From the NCBI GenBank assembly GCA_964436315.1, contig CAYTCZ010000012.1, positions 1 to 45,919 on the forward strand: a stretch of DNA of 45,919 bases. The letters are read 5' to 3'. Below, one piece after another: positions 39,117 to 45,919 of the stretch. Numbering within the stretch: position 1 is the stretch's first letter; each line of letters begins with the position of its first letter. The position numbers and the translations under genes were made by a program. This DNA comes from CAYTCZ01 sp964436315. Its GTDB lineage: Bacteria > Actinomycetota > Thermoleophilia > Gaiellales > Gaiellaceae. The notes beneath the pieces are model-generated. The model did not search any database. It was given only the letters and a program-made list of their open reading frames with translations, and was not told the origin of the DNA.

Positions 39117-40178
39117 ATGCTCGAGCTTTGGGAGCCACAGGAGGACGCCTTTCGGCGATTAGAGGCGTACCTCCTCGATCACGGTTTCTTCAAAGCGACT
39201 GGTTTGGACCGCGTGGCCGACGTTTTTCTCGCTTATGGACTCTCGGCGGGCCTTCGACGCGAGAGCGCGCCGAGCCCAGCCGAGCCATGTGAGCTTCCCG
39301 TGCTCGCGTGTCGCGTCAGGTCTTCAGATGATGACCGCGAGTCTCGATCCGGCCACTCAATCGGCGGCTGGCGCTCCAGCTGGACGGAAGAGGAGCACGC
39401 AAGCGCCGTTCGTCTGGTACGAGCCGCGATCGCCCGAGGAGACGTGTATCAGGTCAATCTCGTACAGCACCTAAGCGCCTCGTTCAGCGGCGATCCATGG
39501 TCTCTCGCTTCGAGTCTCGCCGAGCTCGGTCCGATTCACGGCCGGCCGATGGTCGGCGACGGGTGGGCGGTCGTCTCGGCATCCCCCGAGGTCTTCCTTG
39601 GTCGCCGCGGCGAGAGAGTGTGGACGAAACCCATCAAAGGTACCCGGCCGTCAGGTTCCGAGGGTGAGCTTCGGGAGTCCGAGAAGGACCGCGCTGAACA
39701 CCTGATGATCGTGGACCTCGAGCGCAACGACCTGTCTCGCGTCTGTCGGCCGGGATCGGTCCGATGGCCGACCGTGATGGCGGAGGAGTCGCTCGCCGGA
39801 GTCAGCCATCTCGTGACGACCGTCGAGGGGACGCTCTGCGAGTCCACCTCTCTCGCCGACCTTCTCGAAGCAATGTTCCCGGGTGGATCGGTCACCGGAG
39901 CCCCGAAGATTGCGGCAATTGACCATATTGCCGGGCTTGAGCCAGTCGGCCGGGGGGCCTCCATGGGCGCGCTCGGAACGGTCTATGGCAACGGAGACCT
40001 CGATCTCGCGCTTACGATTCGAACCTTCGCAGTCGTACCCGGCGAAATCCACCTCTGGGTCGGCGGCGGAATTGTCTGGGATTCGGACCCCGAGGAGGAG
40101 ATTGAAGAGTCATGGGTGAAGGCTCGACCACTGCTCGCCGCGATCGGAGCTCCCCTCAGGGAGTCAGTCACAGCGTGA
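39117..40178 (+). CDS. pabB: Aminodeoxychorismate synthase component I
   Basis: PabB aminates chorismate on the path to p-aminobenzoate and folate. The chorismate-binding core is complete: YQVNLVQHLSA, SASPEVFL, the PIKGTRPSG motif (the Lys marks PabB, where TrpE has Ala), DLERNDLSRVC, FPGGSVTGAPK and GALGTVYGNGDLDLALTIR. At 353 residues it is short, lacking much of the N-terminal domain. ATG at 39117 is preferred over two GTGs just upstream because it lies six bases after TAGCGT. It overlaps pabC as GTGA. Confidence 0.92.
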   Translation: MLELWEPQEDAFRRLEAYLLDHGFFKATGLDRVADVFLAYGLSAGLRRESAPSPAEPCELPVLACRVRSSDDDRESRSGHSIGGWRSSWTEEEHASAVRLVRAAIARGDVYQVNLVQHLSASFSGDPWSLASSLAELGPIHGRPMVGDGWAVVSASPEVFLGRRGERVWTKPIKGTRPSGSEGELRESEKDRAEHLMIVDLERNDLSRVCRPGSVRWPTVMAEESLAGVSHLVTTVEGTLCESTSLADLLEAMFPGGSVTGAPKIAAIDHIAGLEPVGRGASMGALGTVYGNGDLDLALTIRTFAVVPGEIHLWVGGGIVWDSDPEEEIEESWVKARPLLAAIGAPLRESVTA

Positions 40179-41038
40179 CCTTGCTCGCACTCGCTGTAGG
40201 GGGGCGCGGTCTCGTTGATCCTGATGAGCCGGTGCTCCACGCAGACGACGGGGCGCTCCTGCGTGGACGGGCCGCGTTCGAGACGATTCGCGTCTACGCG
40301 GGTGTTCCATTCAGGCTCGATGATCACATCCGGAGAATGCAGGGCTCGGCAAAACGGATCGAGTTGCCGCCGGTCAGCGCCAGCGATCTACGAGCACTAG
40401 CCGAGCTTGCGCTTGAGAGCACCGACGAAAAAGACGCAGTCCTTCGACTCTTCTGGACGCCCGGACGGGAAGGCGAAGATTCCCCCCGGCCACTCACGCT
40501 CGCCCTCGTGAGTCCGATCCCCGGCGACCTGGAGGAGATCCGCGAACGAGGCATGGGTCTCGTATCTCTTCCCATCGGTATCGACCCGAATCTCAGAAGT
40601 GGAGCCCCCTGGCTGCTCGGCGGAGTCAAATCAACGAGCTATGCGGTGAATATGGCGGCTGAACAGGAGGCGCGGCGGCGGGGTGCAGATGACGCGGTCT
40701 TCCTCGGGGCCGGGGACGTCGTTCTCGAGGGACCGGTGACGAACGTCTGGTGGCGGTACGGAAACACTCTTTTTACTCCGTCGCTCGACGTGGGCATCCT
40801 CGCTGGCGTCACCCGTGCCACGGTCATCGAACTGGCGGCGGCCCTTGGCTACGCGGTTCAGGAGGGAGTCTTCACACTCTCCGACCTTGCCGACGCAGAG
40901 GAGGCGTTTACGTCGTCTTCCGTTCGGGAGATCATGCCTTGCACACGGCTCGACGATCGTAACGTCGGCGATGGCAAGCCCGGCGCGGCTGCGAAGGCTG
41001 TCCAGGATGGGCTTCGTCGCGTCGCCGAAGGTGGCTGA
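40175..41038 (+). CDS. pabC: Aminodeoxychorismate lyase (class IV aminotransferase fold)
   Basis: PabC releases p-aminobenzoate and pyruvate. The 287-residue protein is a fold-type IV PLP enzyme. It has ALLRGRAAFETIRVYAGVPFRLDDHIRRM at the start, the PLP lysine in GGVKSTSYAVN (Lys152), a DDAVFLGAGDVVLEGPVTNVWW segment and GILAGVTRATVIELAAALG. D-amino acid or branched-chain aminotransferase activity cannot be excluded, but the position directly after pabB (GTGA overlap) supports PabC. Confidence 0.9.
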   Translation: MTLLALAVGGRGLVDPDEPVLHADDGALLRGRAAFETIRVYAGVPFRLDDHIRRMQGSAKRIELPPVSASDLRALAELALESTDEKDAVLRLFWTPGREGEDSPRPLTLALVSPIPGDLEEIRERGMGLVSLPIGIDPNLRSGAPWLLGGVKSTSYAVNMAAEQEARRRGADDAVFLGAGDVVLEGPVTNVWWRYGNTLFTPSLDVGILAGVTRATVIELAAALGYAVQEGVFTLSDLADAEEAFTSSSVREIMPCTRLDDRNVGDGKPGAAAKAVQDGLRRVAEGG

Positions 41039-41040
41039 GG

Positions 41041-41811
41041 TTGCGCGTCCTTTCGATGACTCACGAGGCGACGGGTACTGGTGCCTTCGGCACGGTCATC
41101 GCAGAGCGAGGGCACGAACACGTCGTTTGGCGAGTCGACGAAGATGATCCACCGAGTGGTGAATTCGGCGCCGTTCTCGTCTTCGGTGGGACGCAGAACA
41201 CGCACGAGGACGACGTCTACCCGTGGCTGAAAGGCGAGATCGATCTGCTCGCCCAGGTTCACGCGGAGGGGGCTCCGATCTTCGGCATCTGCCTTGGCGG
41301 CCAGCTTCTCGCCAAGGCGCTGGAAGCAGCGGTCACGCCGTCTTCCTCGCGCGAGGTCGGCTGGTACGACGTGCGCCTCGAGCCCGAGACTGAGGACGAC
41401 CCGGTACTCGGAGCGATGCCGAGCATCTTTCGAAGCTTCCAGTGGCACTACTACGAGTTTGAGGTGCCTGCGGGCGCGGTACCCATCGCCCGGTCGGCGA
41501 CCTGTCTCCAGGGTTTCCGCGCCGGCGAAGTCGCGTGGGGTGTGCAGTTCCATCCGGAGGTCACGCGTGAGATTCTCCAAGGGTGGTTCGATCACGCGCG
41601 TTCCGCCGGACAGGACAACGACTATCCAACACTCGAATCCGATAGCGACCGGTACGCGGAGGGGTGGACCGAGCTCGGGCGAATCATGTGCGGGAACTTC
41701 ATGGCCGTTGCCGAACGGAATGGCGCATCGGTCGAACCAGCGGTGCTCTCTCGAGCCACTGGGCGGCGGCGGCCTCCCGCCGGGCGAAGCCCGGCTTCGT
41801 CCACCGCCTGA
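41041..41811 (+). CDS. Class I glutamine amidotransferase (GMP synthase-like), repeat-derived C-terminus
   Basis: The 256-residue protein is a lone GATase1 domain: VLVFGGTQNTHEDDVYPWL, the nucleophile elbow GICLGGQ (Cys84) and the catalytic VQFHPE (His170, Glu172). It resembles stand-alone GMP-synthase-like amidotransferases more than PabA, yet it lies 2 bp behind pabC, and no PabA is in the window. It may supply ammonia to PabB (inference). The start is TTG at 41041. The last 17 residues (TGRRRPPAGRSPASSTA) are read from an intergenic hairpin repeat that also supplies the stop codon. Confidence 0.85.
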   Translation: MRVLSMTHEATGTGAFGTVIAERGHEHVVWRVDEDDPPSGEFGAVLVFGGTQNTHEDDVYPWLKGEIDLLAQVHAEGAPIFGICLGGQLLAKALEAAVTPSSSREVGWYDVRLEPETEDDPVLGAMPSIFRSFQWHYYEFEVPAGAVPIARSATCLQGFRAGEVAWGVQFHPEVTREILQGWFDHARSAGQDNDYPTLESDSDRYAEGWTELGRIMCGNFMAVAERNGASVEPAVLSRATGRRRPPAGRSPASSTA

Positions 41812-42041
41812 CGACGCTCGCGGCGCGATCCGAAGTGTTTCCGGACCAGAACAACATTCATGGTCGGCCGCGCGAAAGCGAGCGAGCCAAGGACGAAGGA
41901 CGCAGGGAGCGTCCATATCAAAAGGAGATATGGGCGCGCCGCCGGGGGCACTTTAGCCCTCGGGGCTTGGTCGTACGTTGACGTACTGCCCTGCGCCCTT
42001 CGGGCTCACCTCGCTTGCGAGCGCCGCCCCAGTGACCCGAG
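41762..42041. repeat. GC-hairpin repeat and hairpin cluster between convergent genes
   Basis: The stretch starts inside the amidotransferase gene with GCCGGGC-GAA-GCCCGGC (41779-41795). GACGCTCGCGGCG follows. A chain of small inverted repeats comes next: GGACGC/GCGTCC, CCATATC/GATATGG, GTACG-TTGA-CGTAC, GCCC-TTC-GGGC and CTCG-CTTG-CGAG. No gene is seen after 41811. Parts match the copies at 18280 and 22504. Confidence 0.65.
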
Positions 42042-42818
42042 CTACGGTCCGTGTGTCAGATAGGCGGCGGTGATACCGCCGTCCACGACGAGCTCGGCGC
42101 CCGTCATGTAGGAGGAGAGGTCGCTCGCGAGAAAGAGGGCTGCTTGGGCGATCTCGCCGGCCTCCGCGAATCGATTCAGCGGTATGTGATTCAGGCGGTT
42201 GTCGCGGCGCTCGGCGTCGGCAATGAGCTCCTCGAGCATCGGCGTTCGGACGGGGCCAGGACAGAGCGCGTTGGCGCGAATTCCGTGCCGCGCGTACTGA
42301 ACCGCAACCTCTCGCGTCATTGACGCGACCCCTCCCTTGGAGGCGGTGTAGGCGATCTGGGGGTTGGCAGCCCCGAGAAGCGCCACGAACGATGCGACGT
42401 TGATGATCGAGCCTCCGCCGGAGTCGAGGAGTCGCGGGATGGCATGGCGGCAGCAAAGGAAGACGCCCTTGAGATCGATATCGATGGTTTGGTCCCAGAC
42501 GTCGAGCGGCGTGTCGACCGGCCCGGCGTCGCGCTCGTGCATGATCCCGGCGTTGTGATAGCTGACATCGAGGCGTCCGAAGTGTTCGGTCGCACGGCGG
42601 AACAGCGCCTCAACGTCGTCATCTTTGCTCACGTCAGCGGCGACGAAGATCGCCTCTCCACCCGAGTCCTCGATCAGCACAACGGTCTCTCGTCCTGACT
42701 CTTCGTCGATGTCGCTGACTGCCACGCGTGCTCCTTCCCTGGCAAAGAGCAACGCGGCGGTACGGCCGATGCCACCACCGGAACCGGTGATGACGCACGC
42801 CTTTCCGTCGAGGAGCAC
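42042..42818 (-). CDS. Short-chain dehydrogenase/reductase
   Basis: The 258-residue classical SDR has the NAD(P)-binding TGSGGGIG, an acidic VSDIDE after beta-2 (suggesting NAD preference), NAGI, the catalytic Ser in NVASF and YTASK (Tyr/Lys), and the C-terminal ELVVDGGITAAYL. The substrate is unknown. GTG at 42818 is preferred over GTG at 42839 because it forms a TAGTG stop/start overlap with the rhodanese gene and gives the usual MLLDGK-type N-terminus. Last gene of a four-gene coupled operon. Confidence 0.9.
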   Translation of the reverse strand: MLLDGKACVITGSGGGIGRTAALLFAREGARVAVSDIDEESGRETVVLIEDSGGEAIFVAADVSKDDDVEALFRRATEHFGRLDVSYHNAGIMHERDAGPVDTPLDVWDQTIDIDLKGVFLCCRHAIPRLLDSGGGSIINVASFVALLGAANPQIAYTASKGGVASMTREVAVQYARHGIRANALCPGPVRTPMLEELIADAERRDNRLNHIPLNRFAEAGEIAQAALFLASDLSSYMTGAELVVDGGITAAYLTHGP

Positions 42819-43180
42819 TAGTTTCCGCGTCGCGACCACTCGTGCCAGGAACCCTCGTAGTTCTCGGCCCGCTCGAATCCCGCAGCGCGGAGAGCCGTTA
42901 TGGCCATCGCCGAACGCTGGCCCGAGTGGCAGTAGGTGACGATCTGTTCTTCGGGGTCGATGCCTCGGTCGCGAAGGAGGGTCTCCATGCTTTCGCGATC
43001 CAGCGGCTTACCCTGGCCCGCAAACAGTTCGGCCCATTCGATGTGTACCGCTCCCGGGATGTGCCCCTGACGTGGATCGCACGGATATCCCTCTCGACCC
43101 TCGAACTCCTCGCGCGTCCTGACGTCGATCACCTGAACCGACCCGGCGTCAAGCAGTTCCTGGAGCTGATCTCCCGTCAC
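42818..43180 (-). CDS. Rhodanese-like domain protein
   Basis: The 120-residue single-domain rhodanese has VQVIDVRTREEFEG (CDC25-like start), GHIPGAVHIEW and the active-site loop TYCHSGQRSA with Cys84, ending in YEGSWHEWS. It likely transfers sulfane sulfur or acts as a persulfide carrier in the cytoplasm. The start is GTG at 43180, in a GTGA overlap with the hydrolase stop. It overlaps the SDR by one base. Confidence 0.92.
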   Translation of the reverse strand: MTGDQLQELLDAGSVQVIDVRTREEFEGREGYPCDPRQGHIPGAVHIEWAELFAGQGKPLDRESMETLLRDRGIDPEEQIVTYCHSGQRSAMAITALRAAGFERAENYEGSWHEWSRRGN

Positions 43181-43887
43181 CTCGACTCGATCCCCTCGAT
43201 GAATTCAAAGAGGATTCGTTGGAATTCCTCCGGCCGCTCGAGGGGCGGCAGGTGGCCGACGCCCTCGATCACGGCAAGCTCTGCGCGGCTGATCTTTTCG
43301 ACCATCTCTTGGGCGGCGACCACGTCCGTGATCGGATCCTCGGAGCCTACGACGACGAGCGTCGGCACGCCGATCGTCTCCAGCGTCGGGCGTGAGTCCG
43401 CACGATCGCGAATCGCTTCGAGCGCTGCAACGATTTTCGGCGAGCTCTGTTCCAGCGCGATTGCACGCGTGGCCTCGACGATTGCGGGCGATGTGCCAGG
43501 TGCCAGGAGCTTGTCGGACATCTGATCCCAGACGGCGACGACTCCCTGCTCTCTCGCCTGGGCGATGAGTTGTTCTCTTGCCGGAAGAGCCTCGGGTGCT
43601 TCTGGCGTGGCGCGGGTATCTACGAGAGCGATCGCGGGAATCCGCTCGCTCGCCTGACGCCAGAGTTCGAACGTCAGGTAACCGCCCATCGAGATCCCGA
43701 CGGGTATGAACGGTCCTTCGACGAGCGGAAGCACCTGCTTCGCCCAATCCGAGAAGTTGCTCTGGGGCTCGAGGGGCAGGTCGGGGGCCACGACCGTATA
43801 CCCGTCCTTCTCCAGCACCTCACGATGACCCGCCCACATCCGTGAGTTGAGCGGCATTGCGTGGAGCAGCAGAATCGAGTGCGTCAA
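43177..43887 (-). CDS. Alpha/beta hydrolase
   Basis: From the TTG at 43887 the protein has 236 residues. The nucleophile elbow is VGISMGGYL (Ser66), the acid VVVGSEDPITD (Asp184) and the base VGHLPPLERPEEF (His212), with an oxyanion HAMPLNSRMW start. Substrate unknown; the fold includes esterases, haloperoxidase-like and C-C hydrolases. TTG lies in a TTGA overlap with the stop of the GST gene, which decides the start against a longer reading to 43950. Confidence 0.88.
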   Translation of the reverse strand: MTHSILLLHAMPLNSRMWAGHREVLEKDGYTVVAPDLPLEPQSNFSDWAKQVLPLVEGPFIPVGISMGGYLTFELWRQASERIPAIALVDTRATPEAPEALPAREQLIAQAREQGVVAVWDQMSDKLLAPGTSPAIVEATRAIALEQSSPKIVAALEAIRDRADSRPTLETIGVPTLVVVGSEDPITDVVAAQEMVEKISRAELAVIEGVGHLPPLERPEEFQRILFEFIEGIESR

Positions 43888-44465
43888 AGGGCAGCGAGGA
43901 TGTCTGACTCGGCTGCGATCGCGGGCCGCTGTTCGAGCGTCTCGACCCATCTCGTGAGTGCCGAGTACCGCGATCTAAAATCAAGACCAAGGCGGCTTTC
44001 GGTTCGTAGCACCCAGGGGATGTAGCCGATGTCCGCGAGTCCGTAGTCGGCGCCCGAGAGGAATGGTCGCTCCGTCAGGATTTCGTCGAGCCTCGTGAGT
44101 TGCTCGTAGACGAGCTCCTGACTCCCGCCGGGCCGGTTCCAGTACAGGTCGTAGTAGGGGTCTGAAAAGTTCGAGAACCTCTCGAAGGCGAGTCGGACAA
44201 GCGCACGCTGCGCGGGGTCGGCCGGAAGGAGCGCGGGGTCGGGAAAACGCTCTTCGAGGTACTCCATGATGATCCGCGACTCAGGGAGAACGAAGTCGTC
44301 CTGCTCGAGAACTGGGACTCGTCCGCTCGGATTCTTGTCGTAGATCCACGCGGGCCGATCGTCGAGGTCGACGTCGACCGTTTCGTAGTCGAGTCCCTTC
44401 TCGGCGAGGACAATCCGTGCCCGGGCGCAGTAGGGACACCGAGGAGCGTCGTACAGCTTCAGCAT
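43884..44465 (-). CDS. Glutathione S-transferase-like protein with CPYC motif
   Basis: The 193-residue protein has a thioredoxin-fold N-terminal domain with Cys-Pro-Tyr-Cys at residues 10-13 (glutaredoxin-like active site), VPVLEQDDFVLPESRIIMEYLEE (the cis-Pro and Glu/Ser ligand region) and an all-helical C-terminal domain. This is a GST/SspA-type protein, perhaps using another thiol such as mycothiol, since glutathione is uncommon in actinobacteria. ATG at 44465 is preceded by AGGA directly and TAGCAT seven bases away. It is the first gene of the GST-hydrolase-rhodanese-SDR operon and diverges from the GGT-like gene. Confidence 0.9.
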   Translation of the reverse strand: MLKLYDAPRCPYCARARIVLAEKGLDYETVDVDLDDRPAWIYDKNPSGRVPVLEQDDFVLPESRIIMEYLEERFPDPALLPADPAQRALVRLAFERFSNFSDPYYDLYWNRPGGSQELVYEQLTRLDEILTERPFLSGADYGLADIGYIPWVLRTESRLGLDFRSRYSALTRWVETLEQRPAIAAESDILAAL

Positions 44466-44472
44466 TCCTGCG

Positions 44473-44478
44473 ATGCTA
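44473..44478 (-). promoter_or_regulatory. Candidate -10 (TAGCAT) for GST operon
   Basis: On the minus strand TAGCAT is followed by CGCAGGA and then the ATG at 44465. Confidence 0.4.
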
Positions 44479-44487
44479 TCGCGCGAG

Positions 44488-45919
44488 ATGGGTTTCAGGC
44501 TTGCCCCAGGAAGACCGGCTACGGTCGCCGCAGAAGCGATGGTGGCGACAAGCCAACCGCTTGCCACCCGCGCCGGACTCCGGATTCTCGAGAACGGCGG
44601 CAACGCGGTCGACGCGGCGATAGCCGCCGCCGCCGTTCTTTGCGTCGCAGAGCCGATGTCGACGGGAATCGGTGGCGACGCTTTCGCGATCCTCTGGCAG
44701 GACGGCGAACTCCACGGACTCGATGCCGCCGGACCCGCGCCCAAGAGGGCCGAGCCGACGACCGAGGTTGCTGAGCAAGGGCCGCGCTCGGTCACGGTGC
44801 CGGGTGCGGTGGCTGGCTGGGCAGCCCTGTCCGACCGCTTCGGGCGCCTCGGCCTCGATGTCTGTCTCGAGGACGCTATTCGCGCGGCACGCGAGGGCGT
44901 CGCGGTCGCTCCGATCACCGCGTTCCACTGGAACGAGGAGGGCGGTCCTGTTGAGTTCGGCCCTCCTCCGAAGGTTGGCCAGATCTTCCAGCTGCCTGAA
45001 CTCGGCGAGACACTGGAGGGAATTGCTCGTGACGGCCCGGCAGCCTTCTACGAGGGCGAGGTAGCCGGGGCGATCACGGCGGCGACCTGGCTCGAATGGG
45101 AGGATCTCTCGGCATTCCAGCCGCGCTGGGTCGAGCCGCTCACACTTGAGTACCGTGGCACGACGGTCTGCGAGCTCCCACCGCCCGGCCAGGGCACGGC
45201 GGTACTCGTCGGTCTCGGGCTGCTCGAACTGGGCGACCCCACACTCGTGAACCAGGTCGAGTGTGTCGACCTCGCGCTCGAGGACGCGTTTGCCCATGTT
45301 CGCGACGGCGCGGACGTCGGATGGCTGCTCGATCGCGAGCGGCTGGAGGCTCGGAGAAACGATCGCGCTCCCCGAGTGAGCGAGCCGGCTGGCGGCACGG
45401 TCTACCTGTGCGCGGTCGACGGCGACGGGCTCGCGGTTTCATTCATCCAGAGCCTCTTCTACGGCTTTGGCTCTGGAGTCGTTGCTCCCGGCACGGGCGT
45501 CGTTCTCCAAAACCGTGGCGCGTGCTTCGCCGTCAACGGTGCGGTCGAACCCGGACGCCGCCCGTACCACACGATCATTCCCGGCATGCTGGTCCGGGAC
45601 GGCAAGCTCTTGGGACCGTTCGGCAACATGGGCGGGTTTATCCAGGCTCAAGCTCAGGTCCAACTCGTGTCCGGCCTCGTCGACGACGGACTCGACCCAC
45701 AGGAGGTCCTCGACCGGGCTCGCTTCCGAATCGAGAACGACACAGTTCATCTCGAGGAGGGGCTCTGGGAGCGTGCCGGCGAGCTCGAGGCCCGCGGCTA
45801 CAAGACCAAAAAGAGCGGCGAGATCCGGCCCTTCGGCGGCGGCCAGATCATCCTCGCCCAGGAAGACGTTCTTGTCGGCGGATCCGACTCCCGCAAAGAC
45901 GGCTACGCCGCCGGCTTCT
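44488..45919 (+). CDS. Gamma-glutamyltransferase-like Ntn hydrolase (3' end off the window)
   Basis: This gene runs off the right edge; 477 codons are present. RPATVAAEAMVATSQPLATRAG, ENGGNAVDAAIAAAAVL and STGIGGDAF are the N-terminal signatures of gamma-glutamyltranspeptidase. The likely autocleavage Thr lies in GGTVYLCAVDGDGLAVSFIQS; it lacks the His two residues later found in classical GGT, as in YwrD-type members. VVAPGTGVVLQNRG and GNMGGFIQAQAQVQ follow, and the end reads GGSDSRKDGYAAG. It has no signal peptide, so a cytoplasmic enzyme is likely. ATG 44488 is chosen; ATG 44473 in the same frame is possible. Confidence 0.9.
   Translation, partial: MGFRLAPGRPATVAAEAMVATSQPLATRAGLRILENGGNAVDAAIAAAAVLCVAEPMSTGIGGDAFAILWQDGELHGLDAAGPAPKRAEPTTEVAEQGPRSVTVPGAVAGWAALSDRFGRLGLDVCLEDAIRAAREGVAVAPITAFHWNEEGGPVEFGPPPKVGQIFQLPELGETLEGIARDGPAAFYEGEVAGAITAATWLEWEDLSAFQPRWVEPLTLEYRGTTVCELPPPGQGTAVLVGLGLLELGDPTLVNQVECVDLALEDAFAHVRDGADVGWLLDRERLEARRNDRAPRVSEPAGGTVYLCAVDGDGLAVSFIQSLFYGFGSGVVAPGTGVVLQNRGACFAVNGAVEPGRRPYHTIIPGMLVRDGKLLGPFGNMGGFIQAQAQVQLVSGLVDDGLDPQEVLDRARFRIENDTVHLEEGLWERAGELEARGYKTKKSGEIRPFGGGQIILAQEDVLVGGSDSRKDGYAAGF

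Overview
The window is 45.9 kb of GC-rich bacterial chromosome that is almost wholly coding. Gene content and style suggest a high-GC Gram-positive (actinobacterial) organism, perhaps in or near Thermoleophilia/Rubrobacteria. The main points are GTG and TTG starts in many genes, ATGA/GTGA/TTGA overlaps, a purSQ-type purine pathway, the order rplM-rpsI-glmM-glmS-acpS-nnr-alr, a DnaQ-GIY-YIG fusion and a type 2 PyrF. The taxonomic call is inference. No rRNA, tRNA, IS element, prophage or CRISPR array was seen.

Layout. 1-6.7 kb (minus strand): a glutamine synthetase-like enzyme resembling gamma-glutamylmethylamide synthetase, followed by three subunits of the N-methylglutamate-synthase/GlxBCD family. 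A translationally coupled 143-residue unknown protein, a small membrane protein and an edge-truncated carboxylate-amine ligase come next. 6.9-11.9 kb (plus): purD-purE, then purB-purC-purS-purQ. 11.9-13.5 kb: a small PC4-like protein diverging from a seven-bladed propeller lipoprotein gene that carries a one-base frameshift. 13.5-22.5 kb (minus): rplM, rpsI, glmM, glmS, acpS, nnr, alr, a CCA/poly(A) nucleotidyltransferase and a methyltransferase, covering translation, amino-sugar supply and D-alanine supply. 22.8-25 kb: a uracil-DNA glycosylase diverging from an MFS transporter and an acylphosphatase. 25-28.2 kb (minus): guaB and guaA, which complete the GMP branch. 28.3-38.6 kb: a sugar kinase, D-Ala-D-Ala carboxypeptidase, LysM protein, pyrF, a DnaQ/UvrC-like nuclease, HU, pyrE, a Roadblock protein, YihY, a cNMP-binding protein, rdgB and rph. 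39.1-41.8 kb (plus): pabB, pabC and a class I amidotransferase. 42-44.5 kb (minus): a tightly overlapping GST-hydrolase-rhodanese-SDR operon diverging from an edge-truncated gamma-glutamyltransferase-like gene.

Nucleotide metabolism is the dominant theme (purD/E/B/C/S/Q, guaA/B, pyrE/F, rdgB). Gamma-glutamyl and glutamine chemistry recurs (GMAS-like, NMGS-like, GCS2-like, GGT-like and several amidotransferases).

The most unexpected features are regulatory or structural. About fourteen start codons have a TAnnnT hexamer ending 6-9 nt upstream and little or no Shine-Dalgarno sequence, which points to frequent leaderless transcription. One of these is a near-palindromic bidirectional -10 that drives a 14-codon upstream ORF ending in a TAGTG stop/start overlap with the MFS gene. 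A family of GC-hairpin repeats occupies intergenic spaces, and one copy supplies the C-terminus of a protein. A 22-bp palindrome with 11-bp direct repeats lies in the rph-pabB gap. All calls come from reading the sequence; no database search was possible.
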